Of a stretch of 64,000 nucleotides of DNA, positions 22,634 to 34,754 are shown one piece after another. The translations under genes and the position numbers were made by a program. The stretch covers positions 132,947,600 to 133,011,599 of the forward strand of contig CM073590.1 of the NCBI GenBank assembly GCA_037074705.1. The letters are read 5' to 3'. Each line of letters opens with the position of its first letter. The stretch's first letter is position 1. Below the pieces are notes generated by a model, which was not told where the DNA came from, made no database searches, and saw only the letters and a program-made list of their open reading frames with translations. This DNA is from Zhengitettix transpicula (lineage: Eukaryota > Arthropoda > Insecta > Orthoptera > Tetrigidae).

Positions 22634-22890
22634 TGTAATAATCAAAATGTAGGCTTTAATTAATTTTTTCCCCACGTTGTGGTAGCCATTTAATGTAATA
22701 ATCAAAATGAAAAGGTTAATTAAATTAAAAGATTATAAAAAAATTAACTAACAAAATAATTTATTATTTATTCATTGGTGGCTTCCAAAAATTGAAACAA
22801 TTACAATCAAATTAAGATCTATCTGGGTTTGATAATTAACAAAAAAAAGTGATTTAATAAACTGATTAACAATTCAGTTTAAAATTTACC
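22634..22890 (-). mobile_element. LTR family 2, copy E: LTR end, PBS-like motif, second LTR end; truncated
   Basis: On the minus strand a truncated LTR ends TTGATTATTACA (22694). It is followed by TTAAA and TGGCTACCACAACGTGGGG (about 22688-22670), then AATTAAAGCCTACATTTTG and a second ATTATTACA at 22634, which abuts the TA run. The block ATCTGGGTTTGATAATTA (22825-22850) matches the conserved block of copies C and D. The 5' part of the LTR is missing, cut off at the P2 fragment. Confidence 0.7.
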
Positions 22891-22958
22891 TTTCGTATGC
22901 TATAAGAGGGGAGTTGCCACTATGTGGATTACCCTATACATAGCCGGTCTACACCCCA
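22891..22958 (+). mobile_element. P-family retroposon, 3'-end fragment P2
   Basis: TATGCTATAAGAGGGGAGTT and GTGGATTACCCT match the 3' end of P copies. Only about 68 bases remain, adjoining the truncated LTR. Confidence 0.75.
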
Positions 22959-22974
22959 AAGAAAGTGTAAAAAC

Positions 22975-23167
22975 GACAGATGTATTTAATCTGGAAAGAA
23001 ACTGCTATAGAAATATTAACGGAATTACTGCTGGAGGATATAGTGGAGGAAGATATATATGAACATAAGAAACTAAGGATTAAATGGGAAAAATAGAAGA
23101 AAGTATACATAAGAGGCCATAATATTAGAATGCGAATTTCCTAAACTATTAATATCTATTAACTACC

Positions 23168-23203
<36 letters not shown>

Positions 23204-24660
23204 TATAGTTGAAAAAAGGGTAAAGCTGCAGGACTAGATAAAATGTGTGAGTTATTAATATAATCGATGGATGTCAGCAATTGTAAAAGCAAATGTTCTC
23301 TTTTATACTGGAGAATTAATTTCCAGATGATTTAAAATAGGCTAAATTACTATTAAAAGAAAATGCGGAAAATGTGAACAGTCCGATGAGATACAGATCT
23401 ATATGCCAAATTAATACAATTAGAAAAATTATGGAGAGAATAGTGGCAAACAAAAATACTTAGAAGAATGTAATAAAATGAACAAAAGGGAAGGCGACGA
23501 TTTATGTGTCGAATAAAATTATTGATAATATTAAAGATGCAAATATCAAATAATACTTGGGGTTATTCATTGATAATATTTTGTGGCCAAAATTATTAAA
23601 AGTAGAAACACCATCAAATGCCTACGAAGTTATTTAACTAAAAAAGTGAAGAAGAAGAAATTTTGATTCTCGAGTTAAATAAGGGATAACCTCAAGGAAT
23701 CATATTAGCACTACTATTATGGATAACATATATTTGAACCTCCTTTAAATATCTACACTATTATTCTGAAGGTAAAATCGCTGTTGCTTATGCTGTTGAT
23801 CTAAGTATACATTTCCAAGGAAATGCAAAGAAGGAATTGGATCAGAAAGTGAGACATATCGTATAGAAATAATAAAAGCCAAATATAAAAATTGAAGACC
23901 TCCATGGATAAGATATGAAGGAACTGCTGTGCCAGTAGTACAATGATAATAAAACAATACAGGAATTAAATTGGATATAGACTAGCCAGTCATCCATCAT
24001 TAAAGAAGAAGGTTGTATGAACAGGGCTGTGAACACCTGCAGAAAAATTTAAGAATCATTAGCTAATGAAATACCATAATTCAATTTTTATTAGTATAGG
24101 TTTACGTAACCATCCTAGTATCCTCATGCCAGTGAAAGCACATATTAATCAATAAGAAACGCTTCAAGTGATTCGAGAAATACCTACTCTATATTTGTCA
24201 GCAATAAAGATGGCAACCCAAGAATGCACTACACATGAAGTGGAAGTTACAGGAACTCAAGAATCATGACTGATTAAAGAATGGAATGAAAGATGGATAA
24301 CTTGAATAAAAATTACACATAGAAAAAATAAATATTTCCTACACTTGATAGGAAATTAAAGGGTGACTTCTTGTCAACAAAAGATATGGTACATTGTCCA
24401 AGTGGACATGGACCATATAAAAGAAAGTTATATGAAGAAGGGAGAATAGAGGACCCCAGTTGTGTGTGTGGTCAAGGAGAAACGGCAAAACATGCAGTTA
24501 GGCAATAGTGAGATGAAATATTCCAGGAAAAATGATAAATACCACATAAAAAGATACTGAAATTGTAGAAGACTACAATTTTCTCTGGGAAAATTGGAAA
24601 AAGGGGGATCTCATTACAGTGTTAGAGATGAAAGACAATGAAAGGAAGGTTTTTTTCTGG
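22975..24660 (+). pseudogene. R1/LOA-like LINE reverse-transcriptase pseudogene, heavily mutated
   Basis: Reading across many stops on + recovers RT landmarks in order: KAAGLDKM (about 23230); MRYRSICQINTIRKIMERIV (23370-23440), matching the SYRPI.L..T.GKI.E..I motif; QGIILALLLWITYI (23694-23730), matching PQGS.L.P.LW; AVAYAVDLSIH (23775-23810), where the catalytic YADD reads YAVD; and a C-terminal CVCGQGETAKHAV (24450-24500) preceded by HCPSGHGPYKRKL, as in R1-like ORF2. A (TA)n run interrupts it at 23171-23200. The altered active site and dozens of stops make it long dead. Confidence 0.75.
23171..23200. repeat. (TA)n microsatellite inside the LINE pseudogene
   Basis: About 15 TA units. Confidence 0.95.
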
Positions 24661-25019
24661 TGGCGAAAGTCGCCCTCTTCAGTTAGGGTCCCTAATTCGG
24701 CGTCACTGTTTTGAAACTCATGTCGCTAGAGTTCAAAAGTATTTTCTGAAACCTCTCTAGTTTTCAAAGTTTCTTTTTTCGTCTGGAACAGAGGGTGGTA
24801 GTACAAGATTCCATTAGAATGTTTATTTTATAGTCTAGTAAATGTTTGATAGCGTTCGAGATTTGCAGATAATCGCACTCTCAAATAGTTCTTACCTCTA
24901 CAGTTTTCTTTATCAAAACAAATTACACTTTATGATGTCCTTGATCGAATACCGTGAATTCTAGACAATATTAATTTACATGTAATTAGTTCAAATGCAA
25001 ACCATTTGAAGTCCAATCG

Positions 25020-25243
25020 TATGCCCGACCTACCTTATGCAGGTTTTTAGGGTTTGTCCTTCATTTCTTTAGGCGAATGCCGGGTAGGATCCTTAAAATA
25101 TAGCCCGGGGGCCCTAGTTAACCCTTGGCTGCCTTCCAATACCCTTCCACATCCCCCCTTTCAAATCCCTTCCTATGCTTGCTATTAAAGGGGTGTTGCC
25201 ACCATGTGGATTAACCTCATGTAGCCTCTTACCTAAAAAAAAA
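25020..25243 (+). mobile_element. P-family retroposon, 5'-truncated copy P3
   Basis: Starts within the family body at TGCCCGACCTACCTTATGC and runs to the 3' end with an A-run (25231-25239). It shares AGCCCGGGGGCCCTAG and the ATTAAAGGGG...TTGCC block with P1 and P6. No clear target duplication. Confidence 0.85.
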
Positions 25244-25244
25244 G

Positions 25245-26980
25245 AAGGCGTTCAAGTTTAAAATACTCTGTGTTATTCCAGATCTTACTTTCATTTGGTT
25301 GGTATAATGTTAATTGCAGGCTTACGGAAACCGTGCTGGCATTTTGTCCTTCACACTGTGAATTTGAGTACGAATATTGTTACGTTTTGAGACGTTCGTT
25401 TAGTTGACAATAGCAAACGGTAATGTATACAAGTATATATTTTTCTGAGTCCGTTCAACAAACACCTTTACTAATTGCTTCTCCACGAGACAGCATGGGC
25501 GCGCATAAGTGTGGTCGAGGTCACAGAAGGTTGCGGGTTCGAGAGCAATAAACGCCAACAGCTAGTGGGCGTACAGCATTCCAGCCTCTAGAAGTCATTT
25601 GCCAACATTTGTGATTTCATTATTATTTGCCACGCGTCTCATTGAAAAACCTCCATACATTTGAAATGCTGCAAATATTACCTATTGCACATACGGAACC
25701 AAATATCGAGAAATTTGAATTGTAGAAGGAATTGGGAACTGAAATTATACTATTCAGTTAAATATTCATCATCTATTAGTTTGACTATTTATTTCTTAAT
25801 ATCTCAGTAAAGGACTGTCACAGTATTCGACTATATTTCATTTCTCTGTCATTTTACGAAAATAACTCACGGAATCCAAATAAAAGTCTTGAGTTACTAT
25901 CTATCCGTGATCTTGTTTTACAGTAGTCAAACTAGAAGGTAATATATATCAATAACTGTGATTATGGTTTGTTCCAATACGTTAGACTTAATGACGGTGG
26001 AGATTAAGATTGTAATCCAGAGCTGTAAAAACCTTTAGCCTCGAATACCGCATTTCGTGCGGATAGTGGTGTAAATTAAATCAATCATCATTATTACCGT
26101 CATCCGTACGGGGATGAAACACTGCACGGTTGTTAGGGTTTCGATTAGCACAAACAATTGTTTATGGTATATATTACGGTATTGATAGGATGCGGCTTAA
26201 GCCTATTTTTCTTGATGTCTGGGATGTCACTTACAAGTAATTGTTCCAGTTTCAAGGTATTTTTGGATTTAATACTGTTTGTTACTATTTTATTCTACCA
26301 CTAATATGTTAAACCGTCAATTATAGATTAGCTTATCCATTTAACTAGTTAGTGGCCTGCAGCTGCGCTCAAACCGTTCGAGTATGGCGGGTGACATTCT
26401 TTATGTCATGATTTGTATCCCTAATTGAAAGTTATTAAGGAAGGATTAGGATTAAGAATAGTATAATTAAGCGAGGTGACTTATGTAAACGAACATAGAG
26501 TAAACGTAGTTCATGTCAGTTGATGAAAGTTTCCTTCACTTTAATGTTATGACGTCCATTTCATTTTTTTTTTAATTTCACTAAATCCAGCCAGGTTTAG
26601 TAATACATATTAAAAAAAACTAATTTCCATATAATTAAACTCTAAATCTGCATATCATATAAAAAGTTTAATTTAAAACATGAATATGGATTTTAGGATA
26701 AGCCCCAACGGAAGAAAAATCATTATTAGATGAAGAATTGATTCGATTTACCATTTTCTAGTTTTTCTGGAACAGTCATGACGGTAACAATTAAAATATG
26801 CGGACTGCTCAATACAGAATTTCTTAGCAAGTTTTTGCGATATATAACTTTACTGTTCCCCCAAGTTTTTGAAGGTCCAATTGAAAACGTTCCCTTAAAA
26901 TGCAAAACTATTGAACGATATCGACGATTGTTAATTATTACTCCACATGTTAAAAACCTTTTTTTTAGTTACAGGAAAAA
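25245..26980. other. No gene seen
   Basis: AT-rich. A GC-richer stretch near 25480-25580 contains a lone B-box-like GCGGGTTCGAG without an A box. Nothing else recognised. Confidence 0.45.
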
Positions 26981-26984
26981 TTAG

Positions 26985-27250
26985 CGTAGCAACTCCCCTT
27001 TAAAAGCCTAGAAAGGGATCGTAAGGGTGTGTGTGTAGGACGGGGGGTTGTTCAAGGTAGCCAACGTTAAACTAGGACCCACGGGATGTATTTAAATATC
27101 CTATCCGCCTAAAAAATTTTGCAGGACAAACCCTAGACAACCTGCATCAGGTAGGTCGGGTTCTTGTCAAAAAACCGAGAGAGGAAAAGGCATCCCCCAA
27201 TCCGTCTCCCCAGAAAGGTTCTGCCTGCGAGAGAATAACTTTCACAACCT
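26985..27250 (-). mobile_element. P-family retroposon, internally deleted copy P4
   Basis: On minus it joins the 5' block (TTCTCTCGCAGGCAGAACC ... GATGCCTTTTCCTCTC) directly to the 3' block (CCCGACCTACCTGATGCAGG ... AAAGGGGAGTTG), lacking the middle found in P1 and P6. The 3' terminus after GAGTTG is also lost. Confidence 0.8.
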
Positions 27251-27299
27251 TTTCCTTCACCTGCTTCGGAAGAAGATGGGTAGACAGTCTATATATAGG

Positions 27300-27672
27300 G
27301 TAATTCACATATTAGCCACTCCCCTCTTATAGCATAAGAAAGGAACTGAACGGGGTGATGCGGAAATGTAGGGGAATGTAGTTAACTAGGTCCCCCAGGC
27401 TATGATTTAATGATCCTACCCGGCAATACGCCCAAATGTGATACAAGGGAAACACGAGAAAAACTTGTCTCAGGTAAGTAGAGTATGTGATATTTGCCTC
27501 ACGCTCTTCCGATGGCGGGAGCGGGGTTTACTGTGGAAACGCAGCTTGCCATGCTCCATGCCTCGACCAGTTTAGGAGGCAGCTGGCCGACTATTCCAAT
27601 ATAAATACAGGACAACTCTTACCGTATGCTCAAGGTCTGAGACCCCGGGAAGTACACCTCTCAAAACAAAGA
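27300..27672 (-). mobile_element. P-family retroposon, partial copy P5 in tandem with P4
   Basis: On minus it covers the middle and 3' blocks (GAGGTGTACTTCCCGGGGTC, GACCTTGAGCATACGGTAAG, GGCCAGCTGCC, then CGGGTAGGATC). It has the same orientation as P4, about 50 bases away. The + open frame inside is a by-product. Confidence 0.8.
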
Positions 27673-27699
27673 GACCGTTTTTATGTATATGTGCAATGA

Positions 27700-29225
27700 A
27701 AACTTTCAGGACTGTGAGAAGGTTATTTTTATAATTATCAATATTTGAATTCCGAAAACTATATGTCCGCTGAATGTAAGTTGCCACGCCTTAAACATAT
27801 CAGGACGGATAAAAATAATAAATTTATATTGTTTTTGAAATTGATGATGGAGGCATATTTGTTCTTTGCTCAATAATGTACCTTCTTTTGGTCCTTAACT
27901 AATTAAAGCCTCCAGTTATAATTAAAACCCATTATCGACTTATATTGAAGCTTGCTTTTAATATTGAGTATTTGAATCTGCTAAATTCTTATTTCTTAAC
28001 GCCGCACTGCCCTTTCAACTGACTTTTACGTTAATTAGGTCGATATGCAGCGGGGACAATAACGTACAGGTGTTGCAAAAGCGCTGTTATCGAGCAACCA
28101 TCTGAATGCCGCTAAACTGCTCTCGCAAGGCTCCGGCCACCAACACGCTAAAACGATTAACTTTGACGAAGAATGGAATATTTTTCACAAAATAACGGTA
28201 GATCGTTACTTATAAATGGGACGTCCTAATAATAACTTTTGAATAGAAGTCTGGTCGTCCGACATAGGTATTCTCATTTTTTAGGATCAAATCTAATTTG
28301 CGATAAAAATAGATGATTTGATAACATAAACCTTAATAGATCACTATATTCCTAATATGTGAATTACACACAGAAATTCCTCCATAAAGGTTACACCATA
28401 AGTTATAAAAACATTATTGGAAACAGGTATAAAAGTAGCTCAGGCTGTATAGTATAAATGAGTTAATACTGTATTATTTCCACGTTCATAAATATAAATG
28501 GTTGAGTTGCTACTTATAACAATTTTTCTGTATGGTGTTGGTCACGTGCAGTCAAAGCTTGCTTATTAGTTTTAACGTTTGTATAACTGGAAATAAATAT
28601 TTAGTGTCAAAATACGATGCGCAGTTGTCCCCTGGTCTGGGTTTGTAGTGCGGGTAGCAGGGATCTCTGTTTAACACGAGCTTTCTTACGGCAACTTTGT
28701 AGTGTAAAGACTGTATTAAAACATTGCCGCAGAGGAATTATATTGTGTTGAACGTCAAAAAACCCATCCGAAAAAGTTAATTTTGATAAAAAAAAGCCTT
28801 GTTGCTGTTTGCATATCCCGTTTCTTCGAATATAATGAATGTTTTAAAGATTGATAGCGTTAGACCTATTTGAATCCTTGAGGGAATTCTCCCCTGACGA
28901 CAATACTCCCATCCATCATCTTCCTTCTCATATTGCGCATATTGTACGACTTGGTATAACTCTCGACTTATCCTTATAAGCAAATGTTATTTAAAGTGTC
29001 GTATAATATTATTAATAATAAACTAATTTGCAGTGGATTTCGTGCGAAAAGATTGTAATTCTAGATTCACCTTAATTTTACTAGAAGAACGTATCCAGCA
29101 ACATAAGAGGAACTAGGGCTAATTTATTACATATACTTACTAAAACAAGCTACTGGAACAAAGTTAATATACGTTAAATTTTTTCAATTAAATTATTAGG
29201 AATATTGTTTTTTAAAAAAATTAGA
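27700..29225. other. No gene seen
   Basis: AT-rich spacer without a recognised repeat. Confidence 0.5.
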
Positions 29226-29231
29226 ATATAT

Positions 29232-29350
29232 TGTAATATTCAACTAATTAATAATTTAATTGTTCACGTTGTAGTAGCTATTTAATCTAATAATTAAATT
29301 ATTAATTAGTTGAATATTACATTTTGGCGCCCAACATGGGGCGCCATTTA
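29232..29350. repeat. Perfect 29-base inverted repeat plus palindromic PBS-like motif at an LTR family 2 end
   Basis: 29232-29260 and 29293-29321 are perfect reverse complements, each reading TGTAATATTC outward. The 32-base loop contains CACGTTGTAGTAGCTA, a decayed PBS-like motif. TGGCGCCCAACATGGGGCGC (29325 onward) is nearly self-complementary and sits between this foldback and the LTR that starts at 29351. ATAT precedes 29232. Confidence 0.85.
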
Positions 29351-30223
29351 TGTAATAATCAGCTAATACATTAATTAAATTAAATATTTATCAAAAGGAT
29401 AGGCGTTAATTAAATGAATGATTAAACAAGACTTTACAAATAAAATATAATTTATTATCAAAAAGTGGCTTCAAGAATCAAAACAATTACAATTAAAATT
29501 TTAATATCTCAGGGTCTTTATTGGGTTTGATGATTAGGACACGATAAAAGAAGAATTTGACAAATTAACAATTCAAAATATTATTTGCTTAAAATTAAAA
29601 CAATAAGTCGATCAATGAAAGAAAACTAGAAGAAAGCGAACGAACGAACGAAATCTGACTCTATCCTTTAATTAGCGTTTACAATATTATTATAGTTTTT
29701 TTTTTAATTACATACTGTTTGTCTGGTACCAGCATTCTTTGTTTCCCCTACTCAACACGATAAATGCAAATCGCTATTTACACAGATTTTAGTTCTTACA
29801 GAATTTACACGCTCACCGGCGAATAGAACGCAGACAAATTTCCGGAGCCTTGGATGAACCTCTGCTTGGACAGCAATCGGTTGTCGTCTTCTCCTCAGTG
29901 TAAAATTATTCAAATTTGCCTTATTACTGGAACTGATAATTAGCAAATTCTTTGTAGACTTATACTGTTATTTTTATTGATTTGAAATAGACTGCAAGGT
30001 ATCTCGGTGAAAAAATTGTTATAATGTGCCTCCTTTCCTGGCTGGCTGTAGACGTCAACTGACTCAAACTTTCGTGCGCGCAAACGCCATTTCGACTTTT
30101 CGACAAAGCAGTCGAGCTCGCTTCTCTATTGTTGCTTTGTTCGATCAGACCGCTATAATGGATTTATCAAACAATTCAAATTTTATGTCCAAACAATTAC
30201 TGGCCTAATTAATTGGCATTACA
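29351..30223 (-). mobile_element. LTR family 2, copy D
   Basis: 873 bp with TGTAAT/ATTACA ends, close to copy C (shared CAACTAGAAGAAAGC-type block, GGTCTGATCGAACAAAG region and 5' end TGTAATGCCAATTAATTAGG on minus). CAAACCCAATAAAGACCCTG near 29510-29530 contains AATAAA. Beyond the LTR 3' end (29350 downward) lies the PBS-like palindrome. The outer flanks are ATAT (29228-29231) and GTAT (30224-30227), a near-match consistent with one mutation in a 4-bp duplication of the composite. Confidence 0.8.
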
Positions 30224-30227
30224 GTAT

Positions 30228-32613
30228 ATTAAAAAACGTGAAATCAACATGCAACTAATTATGTAGTCTGAATCCAAGCATTCGTGTAATGTTTTCAAAT
30301 AATGACCAATAGTCTAAATAAAAGACGCTTCGATTTTCGAAGTGTAGTCTCCTGTTTCTGTATCTTAACTCACTGAAATCTGAGGAATATTGGGGGAAAA
30401 AAATCTTTTTACGCAGACTGTTTCTTTTTACAGAGAGAAGCTAGTAATGCAGAATGACTTTTCGCATAGAAGTCGTTAGAAACGTTACATCATCAGTTAA
30501 TAAAAACTATGGGAAACAGTCTCAAAATTATCTCAGGTTGAATGGAAAAGATATATATTCCAAAAGAGTTAAATATTGAAACTTACAGTTCAACGGTATC
30601 TGCATTACAAGACTAAGTTAACTAATGAAGGTATAAAAGGTATTATATCAATTTCTCTTATATTGCAGTATTCCATCCACTCAAACAGCTCTAAGCTCAC
30701 TACTATTGCATTTATTGCCGCAAATATTTCACTTATATTGGACTAACAGACTCTCTGATTCCGTTCGGGAGTATTGACGTGAAGGTTCCTCTTTTTATAT
30801 ACGATAACTTTATTCTTTTATTTAAAATATTCCACATTAGTCTCATGATAAATTTTAAAATGTTACATGCTACATTAATAGTTGTATTAGGAAACAACCC
30901 AGCGGTTGCCCCTTACAACTACAGTCGTAACTGTCTGATTCCTTCTTTACCTCTCCATTTCATGCTGTGGACGTTTTCTTTTTATGGAACGTAGAGCACG
31001 TGGATGCGGAGGGTTTGAATTAGTTCATTTGGATGGTTTATCATCGATAATTACAGTATGTTGCACCATTACACCGATTTTATGGTGTTTTATTCAGTTA
31101 TTATACATAGGTCCGAGTATATCTGAGTTGCGTAGGATGTAACTGTAATCAACATTAGTGCTCATTTTTAAGTTACTTGGATGCGGTTGATGTCAGAATT
31201 AGCAGAATATACCGCATGTGTACTGTCATAGAGGTCGGCTCAAGTGTAATCAAGTATGAGAGCCGTAGGGAATGTATTAAAATGAGTGAGTGTCCATGGT
31301 AATTTAACCACAAGGTGTACAATGCGGCATAATTCGGTTACAGCCTTCGTTACGTGGTGATATTATATATAAAAGCGTTTTTATTATATAAAATCATGTG
31401 AATTATTAAATTAATTCAAATTTATTTTCCCAAATTTCTTCACATAATATTACATGTTCTTGTTTAACCAATTTTTTATTTTATATTTTCGAATTATTTC
31501 ATAAATTAATTATCCTATTCTTTGATTAATAATTTTGTAAAATTATAATTCCAAATTATTTCACAAATTAATTTATATCTTAATGCAAAGTGCGTGGCAC
31601 AATTTTAATGCAAAATAATAATACTATCATTGTTTTTTAAGATAATTGCGTTTTTAGTCCAGCTCAGAAGTTCGTGTTTCCATGTTGTTTTCCTCTCTTT
31701 CTCCGAAAGAGCTGTGCGACAAACCTTTCCAGTTTTTCTTTCGGTTTTTCGTGCAAAAATAATACTAAAATCTCCAAATGTCTGAGATGAAGAATAAGCC
31801 TAACAAGCCTTTTTCTCTGGCCTTTTATATTTCGTTCCCCCACCTGAGAATAAACGTCAACTGTTTTACCCACATGGTCTAGTTGTTTTTGAACAGTTCT
31901 TGATTTTCGGGGTTGTCACGGCTTTTGTTATTAACGCAAACAATTCTTTTCAAATGTTTGGCGAATTTTCGATATATTTGTTTTAATGATTGCTTTCAAC
32001 AATTATCGTTGTCAACCTGTAGTTTCATATGAATGGAGTTACCTTATATTTGCATAAAAATAATTTCAAATAAAAACTCACTTTTGTGCGTTCCCGCTAC
32101 TGGCATCTGAATCTTTGCAGTGCTTATTGGCATCAAATTTAAACGTTACAATTGTATATTGGTGTTCTAATTATACATTCCTTTTCTGTCCAAAAAAGAC
32201 AATAGTCGTAAAATAAAGGAAAGGGAACAATGAACTGATTTGGGTAAATATTCCTTTAAGAACAGGTCAATAAGGGACTCGAATGCTTTACATGCAAAGG
32301 CACTAGAGACTTTCCTTACGAATGCAAAAGCGTTGATTAATAATATAAATTTAAAAAAGTTTGGTGGAAATTAATTTAGCTATTTGTTAAAAAATAGCTT
32401 CTAAATAACATAGTGATGTGAATGAAAGTAAGAACTCAGAAGGATTTTCTTGATATTATTTTTATAGTTTTTTCTTAATATTTCATATAATATGTCAATT
32501 AATCAGAAAAATTGTTAATCAATTAAACCCAACAGTCGTTTCAATAGAACGTTTTGTCCAATGTTTGGGACTTTTCCGGTAATCAGGTAATATAAAGTTT
32601 AGAGAATGTATGC

Positions 32614-32616
<3 letters not shown>
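30228..32616. other. No gene seen
   Basis: AT-rich. The minus open frame 31873-31664 is basic but unrecognised and not called. Confidence 0.5.

Positions 32617-32655
<39 letters not shown>
32617..32655. repeat. (TA)n microsatellite
   Basis: About 19 TA units. Confidence 0.95.
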
Positions 32656-32657
<2 letters not shown>

Positions 32658-33189
32658 TAAATTAGTATAAATATTAATTTAGAGTCTTATGACGGTTGTA
32701 GCCGAAACGGGTTTTTCTTGTTCTGACTCACCTCATTTTCAAAACTGAAATCGGGCAAATACCCATTTGTAATAATAATATAAAGACATAATAATACTGT
32801 ATTCCCACTTATTTTAAACATTGAAAATTTTGTGTACCTTTTTTGAGTTACGTAAATTTAGTCTTCTAAATGCTATTAATGGTAGGTTACCATAACATTA
32901 ATTCTAATAATTCTTTGTAATTTTATGTAATGATATCCTATTTCCTCAACTGAAGACCAATGGAATTAATAATAAGTCTAAGTATAAATAAAAAATTGCT
33001 TCCGCCGAAATGTCCTGTCACGGCAGATAAACGTTTGTCGATCCGAGTGGGAAAGGTCGCGTTCACTGAGAACGAATTCTGCCAATACGTCATCACACTC
33101 ATATGCTCACTACGCTTACGTTCAGAAGCTAAGTTGAGAAAGGTAGCTTTTGTTATCTGTGAATAAAATAGTGCACCTAATAAATAAAA

Positions 33190-33990
33190 TAGACTGTTTG
33201 TTTGTGTGTGTTCCGCATACAGATCTACACCCGTGGAGAAAATTTGACCAAATTTTGTACACATGTTTTACACAGAAGCAAACTCTGAGGGGGTAAGACT
33301 CGTCTACTACCCACAGGGGCAGGGGTGGTAATTTTCAAACATGCTAAACTGCCGATATTTTCGTCTAATAAATATTTTTCATGGTCAATAATATTGATAG
33401 TATTTTTCCCGATGTCAATTGTCTATAATTTCAATCCCTTTCGGAATTGGAGGCGAGCACCTTAGGGATTTGGGTGAAGGGTTGTTACATGAAAATAAAG
33501 AAAAAACAACCGAGATTGGCGACGAATCCGTGGTTATGGATGTTGCTTAGTTTAGTTATAACATTCAACTTGCCGATTATGTTGTTCTTTTACTCCTACA
33601 AGCGGGGACGGAAGGGGAAAACATTGTGTGTATGTTCGGCATACAAATCTACAACCTTGGAGAAAATATGGCCACATATCGTACGCATGTTCCATTAGAA
33701 CAGGAAACAAACACTGTGGGGGTAAGACATGACTATCACCAGTCATAGGCGTGGATGGAAATTTTCAAACCCGCTAAAACGGCCGATATTTACGTCTAAG
33801 AATTATTTAACGCGGTCAATGAGATTGACAGGGTTTCTCCCGATGATGTTTCTGTACAATTTTTATCTATTTCTGTATTAGAGAACAGAACAATTGGGGG
33901 CGGGGTCAAAAATAACGCGAAAACAACAGGGATTCTTGTCGAATCCGGGTTATGGATATAGCAGATTTTAATTATGACAAGCCGAGTAAT
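33190..33990 (+). repeat. Array III: two larger (~430-bp) units of the tandem repeat with head block
   Basis: GCCGATATTT at about 33351 and 33779 is 428 bases apart. Each unit carries the head (TGTTC(C/G)GCATACA(G/A)ATCTAC, near 33208 and 33635) and then the body seen in arrays I and II (TTTTCAAAC, AATAACGCGAAAACAAC, GGTTATGGAT). The shorter arrays look like body units without the head. Confidence 0.8.
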
Positions 33991-34299
33991 GAGTATTTTG
34001 CAACGTCATTAAGGTACTATTTCTGAAATATATAGCTCACTCCGGATGCCTCCTAGTTTCTACATACCCGAAATTTTATATGTAACAGGTATCAAGTTTC
34101 ATAACAGACTGATATGAAAAGTACCAAAAAGAAGATGAAAAGGACTCTATTAAACAATTATACAATAACACATGAAAAAGTGGTGTACTGATAATGCAAA
34201 TGATATATTTATCTCGACTTTGTATGAATGTGTGTGTTGTGACAAAATAACATAAACACAAGTTAGCGACAGAGTGAATGCCAATTCAAAAGGCTTGAG

Positions 34300-34608
34300 C
34301 TTCCGTTTCGCGGCGTATAGGCGGTCCCGGTTCGTGACGTAATTCATTGTGATGCATTGAAAGAACCGTCACGAATGAACAGCTGTTCCCAGTACGAATT
34401 GGGACGCTTCTGTTCAACTTTGCCTCAATAGTCCAGTTTCTTGCGAGACCGCGAATTTATCAGCTGTGAGCGCGAAGTTAAGAACCGGCCAAAGCTGTGT
34501 AGGGCAGGAGATCCCGTTTGAAGGAATGTCTGGCTGCGATGGAGGCTGCAGTCAGTCTCGCCCGTGCAGCCGTGCAGTCGTGCAGCCGATCAGCCGCCCA
34601 GCCGTCCT
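34300..34608 (+). promoter_or_regulatory. Candidate CpG-rich promoter and first exon ending in a strong splice donor
   Basis: This block is much richer in GC and CpG than its surroundings (TTTCGCGGCGTATAGGCGG, a CRE-like TGACGTAA at 34336, CGCGAATTT, GAGCGCGAAG). It ends in CCAGCCGTCCT|GTGAGTACA with GT at 34609-34610, a near-consensus donor. An ATG at 34526 opens a frame of 27 codons plus two bases to the donor, i.e. phase 2, the phase needed by the exon at 56747. The encoded peptide is Cys/Arg/Pro-rich and unrecognised, so this may be 5' UTR. Transposon-derived GC-rich sequence remains an alternative. Confidence 0.35.
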
Positions 34609-34754
34609 GTGAGTACAACCCTAATCACTGAATTTCACACACGTTTGATTAAAAATTTTAATTTATTGCATTAACAATAAGAATATTACAATAGAATTCT
34701 ACAAGCTATGAGCTTGCCTAAGAACTTTGACGTGATGCTTAGATATTATTTAAA

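Noticed and set aside
25480..25580. B-box-like GCGGGTTCGAG as a further SINE
   Set aside because: No A box at the right distance and no shared body or target duplication.
31664..31873. Basic 69-codon minus open frame
   Set aside because: Arg/Lys/Leu-rich but matches no family I recognise and has no gene context.
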